64,000 nucleotides of DNA from Caldicellulosiruptor saccharolyticus DSM 8903 (GTDB lineage: Bacteria; Bacillota; Thermoanaerobacteria; Caldicellulosiruptorales; Caldicellulosiruptoraceae): contig NC_009437.1 of NCBI RefSeq assembly GCF_000016545.1, positions 1,653,501-1,717,500 of the forward strand. The letters run 5' to 3'. The first letter of the stretch is position 1; every line of letters begins with the position of its first letter. The notes under the pieces were generated by a model. The model did no database searches and was not told the origin of the DNA. It saw only the letters and a list, made by a program, of their open reading frames with translations. The translations under genes were made by a program, and so were the position numbers. Positions 52,344 through 60,835 of this stretch are shown in pieces.

Positions 52344-53338
52344 AGTTTATCCAGAAGGAGCATGGCAATGGTGGGAAACAAACGTATGAGCTTATAAATG
52401 AACTTTTCAAGCCAATATTTGACTCTGAGATTTTAAAAAGAGGTGATGATTCGTCTATATTTGATTTAGCTTCAAAAAAGATTGGAGTGACAACAGATTC
52501 ATTTGTGGTAAAACCTTACTTTTTCAAAGGTGGAGATATAGGAAAGCTCTCAGTTTGCGGAACTGTGAATGATTTGGCAGTCTCTGGCCTTGTTCCAAAA
52601 TACATCACGGCATCTTTCATAATAGAGGAAGGATTTCCAATAGTGGATTTGCAAAAGATTGTGAAGTCAATGAAAGAATATGCTGACATTGCTGGTGTTG
52701 AAATTGTAGCAGGGGATACAAAGGTGGTTGAAAAGGGTTCTTGTGATGGGATTTTTATAAACACAACGGGATTTGGTGTATGTGAAAAAGAGGAAAAGTT
52801 TCCTTCAATAGAGAAAATAAAAGGTGGACAAGTGATTTTGGTAAGCGGAGATATAGGAAGACATGGTGCATGCATATATTCGCACAATAGTGAGTTTGGG
52901 TTTGAAGAGAAGATAGAGTCAGATTGTGCACCCTTAAATAGGGTGATAAATGAGCTTTTAGAAAATGTTGAAATTTGTTATATGAAGGATTTGACACGTG
53001 GTGGGCTTGCTACAGCTCTAAATGAGATAGCACAAAAAGCAAATGTGGCGATATATGTTGAGGAAGACAAGGTTCCAGTATCAAATGAAGTAAAAGCGCT
53101 TTGTGATATATTAGGGCTTGATTGGTATTATCTTGCATGTGAGGGAAGATTTGTTGCGATTGTAAACAGGAAGAATGAACAAAGAGCGTTGGAAATTTTG
53201 AGGAAGTATAACAAAGAGGCGTGTGAGATTGGGTGGATTGAAGATACAGAAGAAAATAGAGTGTATCTGAGGACAAGTTTTGGTGGGACAAGGATTTTGG
53301 ATATGCTTTACTATGACATGCTGCCAAGAATCTGCTAA
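52340..53338 (+). CDS. hypE: Hydrogenase maturation protein HypE
   Basis: Product: 332 residues from ATG 52340, giving an ATGA overlap with hypD; a longer frame starts at 52328. PurM-like ATP-binding marks: HGNGGKQTYELI, KKIGVTTDSFVVKPYFFKGG, VCGTVNDLAVSG and TRGGLATALNEIA. The C-terminus is PRIC, the cysteine that is carbamoylated by HypF and dehydrated to thiocyanate. Confidence 0.95.
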   Translation: MKFIQKEHGNGGKQTYELINELFKPIFDSEILKRGDDSSIFDLASKKIGVTTDSFVVKPYFFKGGDIGKLSVCGTVNDLAVSGLVPKYITASFIIEEGFPIVDLQKIVKSMKEYADIAGVEIVAGDTKVVEKGSCDGIFINTTGFGVCEKEEKFPSIEKIKGGQVILVSGDIGRHGACIYSHNSEFGFEEKIESDCAPLNRVINELLENVEICYMKDLTRGGLATALNEIAQKANVAIYVEEDKVPVSNEVKALCDILGLDWYYLACEGRFVAIVNRKNEQRALEILRKYNKEACEIGWIEDTEENRVYLRTSFGGTRILDMLYYDMLPRIC

Positions 53339-53380
53339 GTTTTAAACCGAAAATCTGTGACGGAGATGAAGGTGGAAATT

Positions 53381-54069
53381 ATGTGTATGACAGTGCCTTT
53401 GAGCTTTGTCAACAGGAAGACAAATATCTTTGTTGGGACAGCAGGAAGTGGCAAGAGCGAGATTGCATTAAACGTTTCTTTAGAGCTTGGAGAATTTTTC
53501 AATGTGAATTTAATTGACGCTGATGTCATAAATTTATACTATAATTTGCGAAGTGTGAAAGAACTTATAGAGAAAAAAATATAAACTTTATCTCAACTCA
53601 TTTTGAGGGGAAGAGTATCGATTTACCAATTTTGTCTGGTAAAGTATATGAAGCTTTGAATCAGCAAAATGCAGTGAATATAGTGGATGTTGGTGGAGAT
53701 GAAATAGGCAGTGCTGTTATAGGACAGTTTAGAGAGCTGTTTTCAAAAAAGGGATACAATCTATTTTATGTTGTTAACATTTATAGACCATTTAACTCAA
53801 CAAAAGAAGAAATTTTGGAGAATATGAAGGAAATTGAAAACATTTTGGGAATGAACATTACTGCAATTATAAATAATTCACATCTACTTTCTGAAACAAA
53901 GCCTGAGGATATTTTAAAGAGCCTTGAGGTTGTACAAGATGTAGCAAATGCAAGAGATATCCCGTATGTCCTGACTGTTGTAGAAGAAAAGCTATTTGAG
54001 CAAGACCTTTTGGAGGAGATAAAAAAATATTCTCTTGTATATGCCATAAAAAGGTATATAATAAGATAA
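53381..54069 (+). pseudogene. P-loop ATPase gene interrupted by a frameshift at an A7 run
   Basis: The first part (to 53584) encodes NIFVGTAGSGKSEIALNVSLE with a complete Walker A (GTAGSGKS) and NLIDADVINLYYNLR. It ends at TAA just after GAGAAAAAAATATAA. The frame one base back continues without a gap: INFISTHFEG, then VNIVDVGGDEIGSAVIGQF and NIYRPFNSTKEEILENMKEIE to 54069. One additional A in the run would join them into about 230 residues. Either slippage on the A7 run restores the product, the gene is inactivated, or the base call is wrong. The family is unnamed to me: a ParA/SIMIBI-like nucleotide-binding protein placed between hyp and 2-oxoacid oxidoreductase genes. Start ATG 53381 (AAGGTGG upstream) is favoured over GTG 53357. 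Confidence 0.7.
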
Positions 54070-54094
54070 GGAATGCTTTTTGGAGGTCTGAGCA

Positions 54095-54298
54095 GTGAAG
54101 CTAAGGATAGAGTATGATAAGTGCAAAAGCTGTGGACTTTGTGTTGAAGTCTGTCCCAAGAAGATACTATATATTGACAGAAGCAGAATAAACAAGAAAG
54201 GATATAACCCTGTTGACGCAAAAGATGTAAATGCCTGTATTGAGTGTGGAAGCTGTTATAAGATTTGTCCAGATATAGTGTTTGAGGTAGGTGAATAG
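54095..54298 (+). CDS. 2-oxoacid:ferredoxin oxidoreductase, ferredoxin-like (delta) subunit
   Basis: Product: 67 residues with two [4Fe-4S] motifs, CKSCGLCVEVCPKK and CIECGSCYKICPD. It is the smallest subunit of a four-subunit 2-oxoacid oxidoreductase and relays electrons to free ferredoxin. It begins the cluster delta-alpha-beta-gamma and ends four bases before the alpha gene. GTG 54095 has GGAGG upstream. Confidence 0.9.
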   Translation: MKLRIEYDKCKSCGLCVEVCPKKILYIDRSRINKKGYNPVDAKDVNACIECGSCYKICPDIVFEVGE

Positions 54299-54301
54299 AT
54301 T

Positions 54302-55354
54302 TTGAAGGTTTTGATGAAAGGGAATGAAGCTATTGCCGAGGCGGCACTAAGAGCTGGTTGTGAGTGCTTTTTTGGATATCCTATCACTCCTCAGACAGAG
54401 CTTTTGCAGTATATGGCCAAAAAACTTCTAAAGAGCGGTGGAGTTTTTATTCAGGCAGAGAGCGAAGTTGGAGCAATTAACATGGCATATGGAGCAGCAA
54501 GCTGTGGTAAAAGGGTTATGACATCATCCTCAGGTCCAGGTATTAGTCTTAAGCAAGAGGGTATATCATATTTGGCAGGGGCTGAGCTTCCTTGTGTTAT
54601 TGTAAATATTATGAGAGGTGGACCTGGACTTGGCAATATCAATGCTGCCCAGTCGGATTATCTTCAGGCAACAAAAGGTGGTGGGCATGGAGATTACAAG
54701 GTGATTGTGCTTGCTCCATCTTCTGTCCAAGAAGCTGTTGACCTTACTATAAAGGCATTTGACCTTGCAGACAGGTATAGAAACCCTGTGATGATTTTAG
54801 GCGATGGAATGTTGGGGCAGATGATGGAGGTTGTTGAGTTTGATGAAAACTATGAAAGACCAAGAACAGAAAAGCCATGGGCAGTGACAGGTGAAAGAAA
54901 TAGACCAAAAAGGGTGACAAACTCTCTTTATATAGTTCCAGAAGAGCTTGAAAAGCACAATTTTAAACTGAAAGAAAAATATAAAAAGATTGAAGAAAAT
55001 GAGGTTATGGTAGAAGAGTACATGACAGACGATGCGCAGGTCATCTTTGTTTCGTTTGGTATGTGTGCAAGAATAGTGAAAAGTGCTGTAAATAAACTAA
55101 GACAGTCTGGTGAAAAAGTAGGACTTATAAGACCAATCACGTTGTATCCTTTTCCAACAAAGTGTATAGAAAAGTATGCAAACTCTAACAATATCAAATT
55201 TTTCATAGACGTGGAAATGAATTTAGGGCAAATGCTTGAGGATGTAAAGCTATCAGTTGCGGGCAAAAAAGATGTCCATTTTTATGGCAGAACAGGTGGT
55301 ATGATTCCGACAATAGCTGAGATTGTAGGTTATTACTTCTCTCTTAAAAAGTAA
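54302..55354 (+). CDS. vorB: 2-oxoacid:ferredoxin oxidoreductase alpha subunit (VorB-like)
   Basis: Product: 350 residues from TTG 54302 (GGTG eight bases upstream). Family marks: KGNEAIAEAALRAGCECFFGYPITPQTELLQ (given here in two parts: KGNEAIAEAALRAG and FFGYPITPQTELLQ), SSSGPGISLKQEGISYLAGA, GGPGLGNINAAQSDYLQ and the C-terminal transketolase-like domain with GRTGGMIPT. I recognise the layout of VorB (branched-chain 2-oxoacid) or KorA (2-oxoglutarate) subunits; the substrate cannot be fixed from sequence. Confidence 0.88.
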   Translation: MKVLMKGNEAIAEAALRAGCECFFGYPITPQTELLQYMAKKLLKSGGVFIQAESEVGAINMAYGAASCGKRVMTSSSGPGISLKQEGISYLAGAELPCVIVNIMRGGPGLGNINAAQSDYLQATKGGGHGDYKVIVLAPSSVQEAVDLTIKAFDLADRYRNPVMILGDGMLGQMMEVVEFDENYERPRTEKPWAVTGERNRPKRVTNSLYIVPEELEKHNFKLKEKYKKIEENEVMVEEYMTDDAQVIFVSFGMCARIVKSAVNKLRQSGEKVGLIRPITLYPFPTKCIEKYANSNNIKFFIDVEMNLGQMLEDVKLSVAGKKDVHFYGRTGGMIPTIAEIVGYYFSLKK

Positions 55355-55389
55355 AAAGTGCACACATTGGATTGAGAGGAAGATGAAGT

Positions 55390-56130
55390 ATGAAATATAA
55401 AAGGCCAGAATGTTTGACAGGGGAAAGCATGCATTATTGTCCTGGTTGTGGACATGGGATTATTCATAGACTAATTGCTGAGGTCATTGATGAGAGTTAT
55501 AAAGACCACAAGATAGTTGGGGTAGCACCAGTTGGGTGTGCTGTTTTTATTTATGACTATTTTAACTTTGACTTTGTTGCTGCAGCTCACGGAAGAGCAA
55601 CTGCAGCTGCAACAGGCGTAAAAAGGTGTATTCCGGATGCACTTGTGTTTTCTTATCAGGGCGATGGCGATATAGCGGCAATTGGTACATCTGAGGTTGT
55701 GCATGCAGCAGCTCGAGGTGAAAATTTTACAGCCATATTTGTTAACAATGGCGTGTATGCCATGACAGGTGGACAGATGGCGCCAACTACAATTCCTGGT
55801 CAGGTAACTGTATCATCTCCATATGGTCGTGACCCAAAAGTACAAGGTTATCATATTAAGCTGTGTGAGATGCTCATACCTTTAGACGGTGTTGCCTTTG
55901 TTGCAAGAACATCTATTCATAATCTTAAGAACATTGAGTTTACCAAAAAAGCAATAAAAAGGGCATTTGAGGTACAGATGAACAAGGAAGGATTTTCAAT
56001 CATAGAGGTCTTATCAAACTGTCCAACAAATTGGGGTATGACACCTGCTGAGAGTATGAAGAGGATTGAAAATGAGGTTTTGAAATATTATAATTTGGGA
56101 ATCTTTAAGGACAAAGGTAGGGGAATTTAA
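55390..56130 (+). CDS. 2-oxoacid:ferredoxin oxidoreductase beta subunit (TPP-binding)
   Basis: Product: 246 residues. TPP/Mg motif SYQGDGDIAAIGTSE with FVNNGVYAMTGGQMAPTT; the N-terminal MHYCPGCGHGIIHRL binds a cluster or metal. Decarboxylates the 2-oxoacid and transfers the acyl group to CoA together with alpha and gamma. Two bases separate it from the gamma gene. Confidence 0.9.
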   Translation: MKYKRPECLTGESMHYCPGCGHGIIHRLIAEVIDESYKDHKIVGVAPVGCAVFIYDYFNFDFVAAAHGRATAAATGVKRCIPDALVFSYQGDGDIAAIGTSEVVHAAARGENFTAIFVNNGVYAMTGGQMAPTTIPGQVTVSSPYGRDPKVQGYHIKLCEMLIPLDGVAFVARTSIHNLKNIEFTKKAIKRAFEVQMNKEGFSIIEVLSNCPTNWGMTPAESMKRIENEVLKYYNLGIFKDKGRGI

Positions 56131-56132
56131 AA

Positions 56133-56672
56133 ATGACAGAGGAGATTTTGATTGCTGGTTTTGGTGGGCAAGGAGTGTTGTTTTTAGGACAAATCTTTGC
56201 ACACATTGGAATGAAAAAAGGGTACAATGTCTCATGGCTTCCATCTTATGGACCTGAAATGAGAGGTGGCACTGCAAACTGCAGTGTTATAATATCAAAT
56301 GATATGATAGGCTCACCTGTTGTATTCAATCCTGATACATTGTTTGTCTTGAACAAGCCATCGCTTGAAAAATTTGAAGCTTCGGTAAAAAAAGATGGGC
56401 TTATGCTTATAAATAGCTCTCTTGTTGACATTAAAGCAAAAAGGGAGGATATAAAAACTTACTATATAGCTGCAACAGAGATTGCATCAAAGCTTGGAAG
56501 TGTCCGGGTTGCAAATATTGTAATGCTTGGGGCGTACTTGAGGTTGAAAGAAATGTTTTCTACCTCCGAAGCAAAAGAAGTATTAAAAGAGTTTTCAAAA
56601 ACTGAGCAAATTTATAACTTAAATTGTAGAGCTTTAGAAGAAGGGTTTGAATGCATCTCAAGACGGGGGTAA
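56133..56672 (+). CDS. 2-oxoacid:ferredoxin oxidoreductase gamma subunit
   Basis: Product: 179 residues. Family marks: ILIAGFGGQGVLFLGQIFA and LPSYGPEMRGGTANCSVIIS. The CoA-binding gamma subunit, last gene of the four-subunit set. The VanW gene starts eight bases later and may be read through. Confidence 0.9.
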   Translation: MTEEILIAGFGGQGVLFLGQIFAHIGMKKGYNVSWLPSYGPEMRGGTANCSVIISNDMIGSPVVFNPDTLFVLNKPSLEKFEASVKKDGLMLINSSLVDIKAKREDIKTYYIAATEIASKLGSVRVANIVMLGAYLRLKEMFSTSEAKEVLKEFSKTEQIYNLNCRALEEGFECISRRG

Positions 56673-56679
56673 GTATGAA

Positions 56680-58056
56680 GTGAGAAGATATGTTTTAATT
56701 GGGATTGTAGTAGCGCTTTTGGTTTTAGCAGGAATTTTGGGTTATACACTTTATAGCAATGTAAAGCAGGTCTTGAACACAGATAGAATCTATAAAGGTA
56801 TTTACATTGAAAACACACCTGTTGGAGGCTTGACAAGGGCAGAGGCGTATGAGCTTTTAGAAAATACTTATCTTGAGCCGTTGAGAAGCAAAAAGATTGA
56901 GGTTGAAGTTGATGGAAATGAGTACAAACTGGACTATGCATCTCTTGATATTAAAATAAACATAGGTGAGGCAATTGAGCAGGCTTATTCCATAGGAAGA
57001 AAAGGGAATATCTCAAGACGGTTTAGAGAGATCAGAAGAGTCTATGATCATCCTGTTGTGATAAGGCTTAAATTTGAATACAATGAAGGAAAGCTTAAAG
57101 AGTTTGTGGATGAACTCTTTGAGAAGTATTATGAATCTCCTGTAAATGCGAGCATTAGAAAGGTAGGAAATCAATTTGTTATCACACCTGAAAAGCTGGG
57201 AAGAAAACTTGATTATAATGATCTTATAAATAAATTGAAAGATATGATTAAAAACAAGAAAGAAGGAAAAGTCAGAGCAAGGTTTGTCCAGATCGTTCCG
57301 AGAATAACAAAAAATGAGCTTTCTAAGATTAAAGAGGTGATTGGTTCATTTACAACAAAGTTTGATGCATCAAACAGAGCAAGAAGTGAGAATATTAGAA
57401 TTGCTGCAAGGAAAATAAATGGAAGCTTAATAATGCCAGGTGAAGTGTTTTCCCTATCCAAAGTAATTGGGCCTGTTACAGTTGAAAATGGTTTTAAGAT
57501 TGCCAAGGTTATTGTTAACAACGAATTTGTCGACGGTGTTGGTGGGGGGCTTTGCCAGATAGCAACCACTATGTACAATGCAGTATTAATGGCTCAGCTC
57601 AAAGTAGTTGAAAGAGTTCCACACTCAGCTTTGATTTCTTATGTGCCGCCAGGACGTGATGCTACAATTGCTTCAGGTTCAATTGATTTTAAATTTAAAA
57701 ATACAACCAACGCACCAATCTATCTTGAAAGTTATACCTCTCAAAATACTGTCACTATTAATTTTTATGGTAAAAATACTCATAAAGGCGAAGTGGTTAA
57801 ATTTGAATCAGAAGTTTTAGAAAAAGTGCCTTATAAGAAGGTATACAAAAACGACCCTATGTTGCCAAAGGGAGTACAAAAGTTATCTAATAAGCCTCAA
57901 AATGGACTGAAGGTCAAAACTTATATGCTAATTTATGAAAATGGCAAGTTAAAAGAAAAAAAGCTTTTATCCATTGATTATTACAAGCCGGTAAATGCTA
58001 TAATATTGGTAGGTACAAAAGAGAATACCACTGTAAATTCTTCTGTCTACAACTAA
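56680..58056 (+). CDS. VanW family protein with peptidoglycan-binding N-terminal domain
   Basis: Product: 458 residues from GTG 56680 (GGGGG ten bases upstream); a longer frame lies inside the upstream gene. Signal anchor at residues 4-24 (VLIGIVVALLVLAGILGYTL). Then a YoaR-type putative wall-binding domain (NTPVGGLTRAEAYELLEN) and the VanW domain (about 220-370): PGEVFSLSKVIGPVT, VDGVGGGLCQIATTMYNAVL, ERVPHSALISYVPPGRDATI. Family function is not established; a wall-related role is inferred from the domain partners. Confidence 0.86.
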   Translation: MRRYVLIGIVVALLVLAGILGYTLYSNVKQVLNTDRIYKGIYIENTPVGGLTRAEAYELLENTYLEPLRSKKIEVEVDGNEYKLDYASLDIKINIGEAIEQAYSIGRKGNISRRFREIRRVYDHPVVIRLKFEYNEGKLKEFVDELFEKYYESPVNASIRKVGNQFVITPEKLGRKLDYNDLINKLKDMIKNKKEGKVRARFVQIVPRITKNELSKIKEVIGSFTTKFDASNRARSENIRIAARKINGSLIMPGEVFSLSKVIGPVTVENGFKIAKVIVNNEFVDGVGGGLCQIATTMYNAVLMAQLKVVERVPHSALISYVPPGRDATIASGSIDFKFKNTTNAPIYLESYTSQNTVTINFYGKNTHKGEVVKFESEVLEKVPYKKVYKNDPMLPKGVQKLSNKPQNGLKVKTYMLIYENGKLKEKKLLSIDYYKPVNAIILVGTKENTTVNSSVYN

Positions 58057-58070
58057 GAGGGGGCTTTTTT

Positions 58071-58736
58071 ATGGATATTTACGAAAAACTACTGACTTGT
58101 CCTGTCTGCCAGAGCACTATTAAAGCGCCATTTGTTAAAAGTTCAGCAATTTACGTAGAGAAGAGAGACACAGACCTGTGTGTCTACTACAAAGGCGTAA
58201 ATCCTCTTTTGTATGATGTGGTTGTTTGCGGGGAATGTGGTTATGCAGCTTTGCACAAAAACTTTGGAAAGCTCACCAAATGGGATATAGAGTCGTTAAA
58301 AGAAAAGGTGCAACAAAAGTGGGTAAAAAGAGAGATCCCGTTTGAAAGAACAGTAGATGATGCCATTACATTGTACAAGTTAGCTTTAATTACAGCAACG
58401 TCTAAAAGGAAAGTCAACAAATATGAGATTGCAGGAATTCTGCTTCGGATTTCATGGCTGTACAGACTAAGTCAAAATAAAGAAAAAGAACTTGAGTTTC
58501 AAAAACTTGCTCTTCAAACATACAAGGATGCATTTGAACATGAAGAAGGCTCAGGAGACGAAATAGACCTGGCAACAGTCATGTATTTAATTGGTGAACT
58601 TTCAAGACGAGTAGGTGAAATTGAAGAGGCGAAAAAATGGTTCTCAAGGCTTATATCAAGCAAAGAAGCTCGAAACAATCCCCACATTCTTGAACTTGCA
58701 AGGGATCAGATTCAGATTATTAAAGGTATGGAATAA
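58071..58736 (+). CDS. DUF2225 family protein
   Basis: Product: 221 residues. N-terminal zinc-type cysteines LTCPVCQSTIKAP and VVCGECGYAALHKNF. The remainder is helical, with tetratricopeptide-like stretches (VMYLIGELSRRVGEIEEAKKWF split around residue 180). Family knowledge: common in Firmicutes, no defined function. It follows the VanW gene by 14 bases with GAGGGGG as ribosome binding site. Confidence 0.84.
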   Translation: MDIYEKLLTCPVCQSTIKAPFVKSSAIYVEKRDTDLCVYYKGVNPLLYDVVVCGECGYAALHKNFGKLTKWDIESLKEKVQQKWVKREIPFERTVDDAITLYKLALITATSKRKVNKYEIAGILLRISWLYRLSQNKEKELEFQKLALQTYKDAFEHEEGSGDEIDLATVMYLIGELSRRVGEIEEAKKWFSRLISSKEARNNPHILELARDQIQIIKGME

Positions 58737-58807
58737 AATACTAAGGAAATTGGCAAAATAATGTGATATAATCTTTCTACGAAATTTGAAAACTCTGGAG
58801 GTAAAAA

Positions 58808-59407
58808 ATGCCAGAAAATGATATCCTGCAAGCTATACTTGGAAACCTCGAAAAGATTAATATGCGACTTGATTCTATTGATAAGAGATTAGATAGAATT
58901 GAACAGAGGCTTGAAACGGTTGAACAGAGGCTTGAAACGGTTGAACAGAGACTTGACAAGGTTGAGCAGAGGCTTGACAAAGTCGAGCAGAGGCTTGACA
59001 GAGTTGAGGAAAGGCTTGACAGAGTTGAGGAAAGGCTTGACAGAGTTGAGGAAAGACTTGACAAAGTAGAAAAAAGACTTGATATTGTGGAGATGAGACT
59101 GGACAAACTTGAAGAGAGGGTTGCAAGATTAGAAGAAGATGTTCAGGTTATCAAACAGGACATTGTTATATTAAAAGAAAATGACAAAGAGCTGACAAGA
59201 AGAATGAATGCTGTATATGACCAGGTTGCATTCTTGACAGAATTTAGAACAGAGATGATTATGTTCAGAGATGAAGTGTACAAGAGATTTGACAATTTAG
59301 AGCAGCAGACAGGAAGATTAAAAGAAGGGTTTGAGTATTTGCGTGACATGACAGTTGAACATGAAATTGATATTCGGTTTTTGAAAAAAGTTGTAAGAGC
59401 TTCATAG
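58808..59407 (+). CDS. Coiled-coil protein with tandem heptad repeats
   Basis: Product: 199 residues from ATG 58808, with GGAGG upstream and an extended -10 (TGATATAAT) about 60 bases before. Residues 18-110 are almost entirely heptads of the type RLDRVEE or RLETVEQ. At DNA level these are near-identical 21-base units (about 58890-59080), so recent unit gain or loss is likely. The C-terminal 75 residues are non-repetitive and helical (QVAFLTEFRTEMIMFRDEV). No signal peptide. It probably forms a long parallel coiled coil; the partner is unknown. Confidence 0.75.
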   Translation: MPENDILQAILGNLEKINMRLDSIDKRLDRIEQRLETVEQRLETVEQRLDKVEQRLDKVEQRLDRVEERLDRVEERLDRVEERLDKVEKRLDIVEMRLDKLEERVARLEEDVQVIKQDIVILKENDKELTRRMNAVYDQVAFLTEFRTEMIMFRDEVYKRFDNLEQQTGRLKEGFEYLRDMTVEHEIDIRFLKKVVRAS

Positions 59408-59442
59408 TTTACATAGAAAGTAATTAAAAGCTTGAGAGCTCG

Positions 59443-59470
59443 AAAGAGGGGAACATTCCCCTCTTTTGTT
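59443..59470 (+). terminator. Rho-independent terminator after the coiled-coil gene
   Basis: AAAGAGGGGAA and TTCCCCTCTTT form an 11-bp perfect stem over a two-base gap, followed by TGTTTT. Confidence 0.88.
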
Positions 59471-59561
59471 TTATCTTAAATCAGGCAAGAAGACTCCATC
59501 TTCTACAAAATGGAGATGAATTGTTACAAAAAATGCGATATAATATTTTAGGTGATGCAAA

Positions 59562-60780
59562 ATGTACAAAACACAGATAAATCACATAAGATGTGATAAG
59601 CAAACATACAAGCTACTGCGGGTACTGTGTCATTTTTCAAAAAACCTGTACAACTATGCTTTGTATAACTTAAGACAGCACTATTTCAAAACTCGGCAAT
59701 ATCTGCGATATGAAAGTGTATATCATCTTTTAAAGGAAAATGAAAACTACAGACTTTTGCCTTCGCAGGTTGCCCAGCAAACACTTATTTCTGTAGACGA
59801 AACATTTAAATCCTTTTTAGGTCTTTTGAAAGCCAAAAAAGAAGAGAAAACAGATAAAAAAGTTTCAATACCAAAATATCTGCCAAAGGATGGGATGTAC
59901 CAGATTGTTTTTCCTAAGGATCAGTTCAAAATGGAAGGCAGAAAGATACGTTTGAGTCTTAGCAGGGGTTTTGCGAAAGAGTTTGGTGTAAAGATACTTG
60001 TATTTTGAACTGCCACAAAACATTACAGGCAAAAAGCTCAATGGAGTCAGGATAATACCGAAGTTTCATGGCAGATGGTTTGAGATTGAGTATGTGTATG
60101 AGGAAGAAGAACAGATGAGCATTCTTGACCCGAGCAGATATTTAGCGATAGATTTAGGAGTAAACAATTTTGCTGCTATTGTTGATACCATTGGGACTGC
60201 CTTTTTGATAGAAGGCAGGTATTTAAAATCAGTCAACCGATGGTACAACAAGGAAAGAGCAAGACTGCAGTCAATTTACAGCAAGCAGGGGATAAAATCT
60301 GGTAGAAGACTCGCTCAGATTTCTCTTAGAAGGCAACATATAATTGAGAACTTTTTGAATCAAACGGTCAACTTAATAGTTAAGCATTGTTTAAGTAATC
60401 AAATAGGCTGGGTAGTAGTAGGGAAAATGAAGGAGATAAAACAAGAGATAAATCTTGGCAAAGTAAACAATCAAAACTTTATGATTATACCGTATGATAA
60501 GTTCAAGAAAAAACTCAAATCAAAGTGTGAGGAGTATGGGATCGGGTACGTTGAGGTAGATGAAAGTTTCACGTCGCAGAAATGCAGCAGGTGCGGAGTT
60601 ATAAGGAAGAGTAATAGAAAGCACAGGGGATTGCATGTTTGTAATGAATGTGGATATGTGATTAATGCAGATATAAATGGAGCGATAAACATACTTGCGA
60701 AAGTAGCTTGTGAATCTGCTATAAGGCAGATAACCAGTAGTGGGTGTGTGAACCACCCTGTTAGAATAAGGGTAGCTTAA
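59562..60780 (+). pseudogene. tnpB: IS200/IS605-type TnpB (RNA-guided nuclease family) with +1 frameshift
   Basis: Two frames, 59562-60008 and 59998-60780, join into one protein of about 405 residues if one base (near A 59994 in AAGATACTTG) is removed; the expected KYLYFELPQNI then reads through. N-terminal helical domain, then RuvC motifs: AIDLGVNNFAAIV (first Asp), WVVVGKMKEIKQ (second motif, with Gly where the canonical Glu is expected) and NADINGAINI (third Asp). A zinc ribbon CSRCGVIRKSNRKHRG...CNECGY sits before the last motif. No tnpA is adjacent. Family knowledge: TnpB is an RNA-guided DNA nuclease supporting transposon retention. The frameshift makes full-length activity doubtful. 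Confidence 0.88.
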
Positions 60781-60806
60781 GAAGTTACCAAACTTCTCAC
60801 GAAGCC

Positions 60807-60835
60807 TCCACCTCTTTAGGTGGATGGTTGTTCAC
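60807..60835 (+). mobile_element. Right end of the tnpB element (hairpin and TTCAC terminus)
   Basis: TCCACCT (60807-60813) and AGGTGGA (60818-60824) form a seven-bp hairpin with a CTTT loop 27 bases after the tnpB stop, then TGGTTG and TTCAC. IS200/IS605 elements end in such subterminal hairpins, and TnpB guide RNAs overlap this region. A possible left-end hairpin, CTCCAT/ATGGAG at 59494-59515, is weaker. Exact ends need comparison with an empty site. Confidence 0.6.

Noticed and set aside
58880..59090. Regularly spaced repeats resembling a CRISPR array or minisatellite
   Set aside because: Units are contiguous, 21 bases long, in frame and code for heptads; there are no unique spacers.
58777..59126. 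Minus-strand open frames over the repeat region
   Set aside because: Ser/Leu-rich or Gln/Pro-rich shadow frames of the heptad repeats, with no ribosome binding site.
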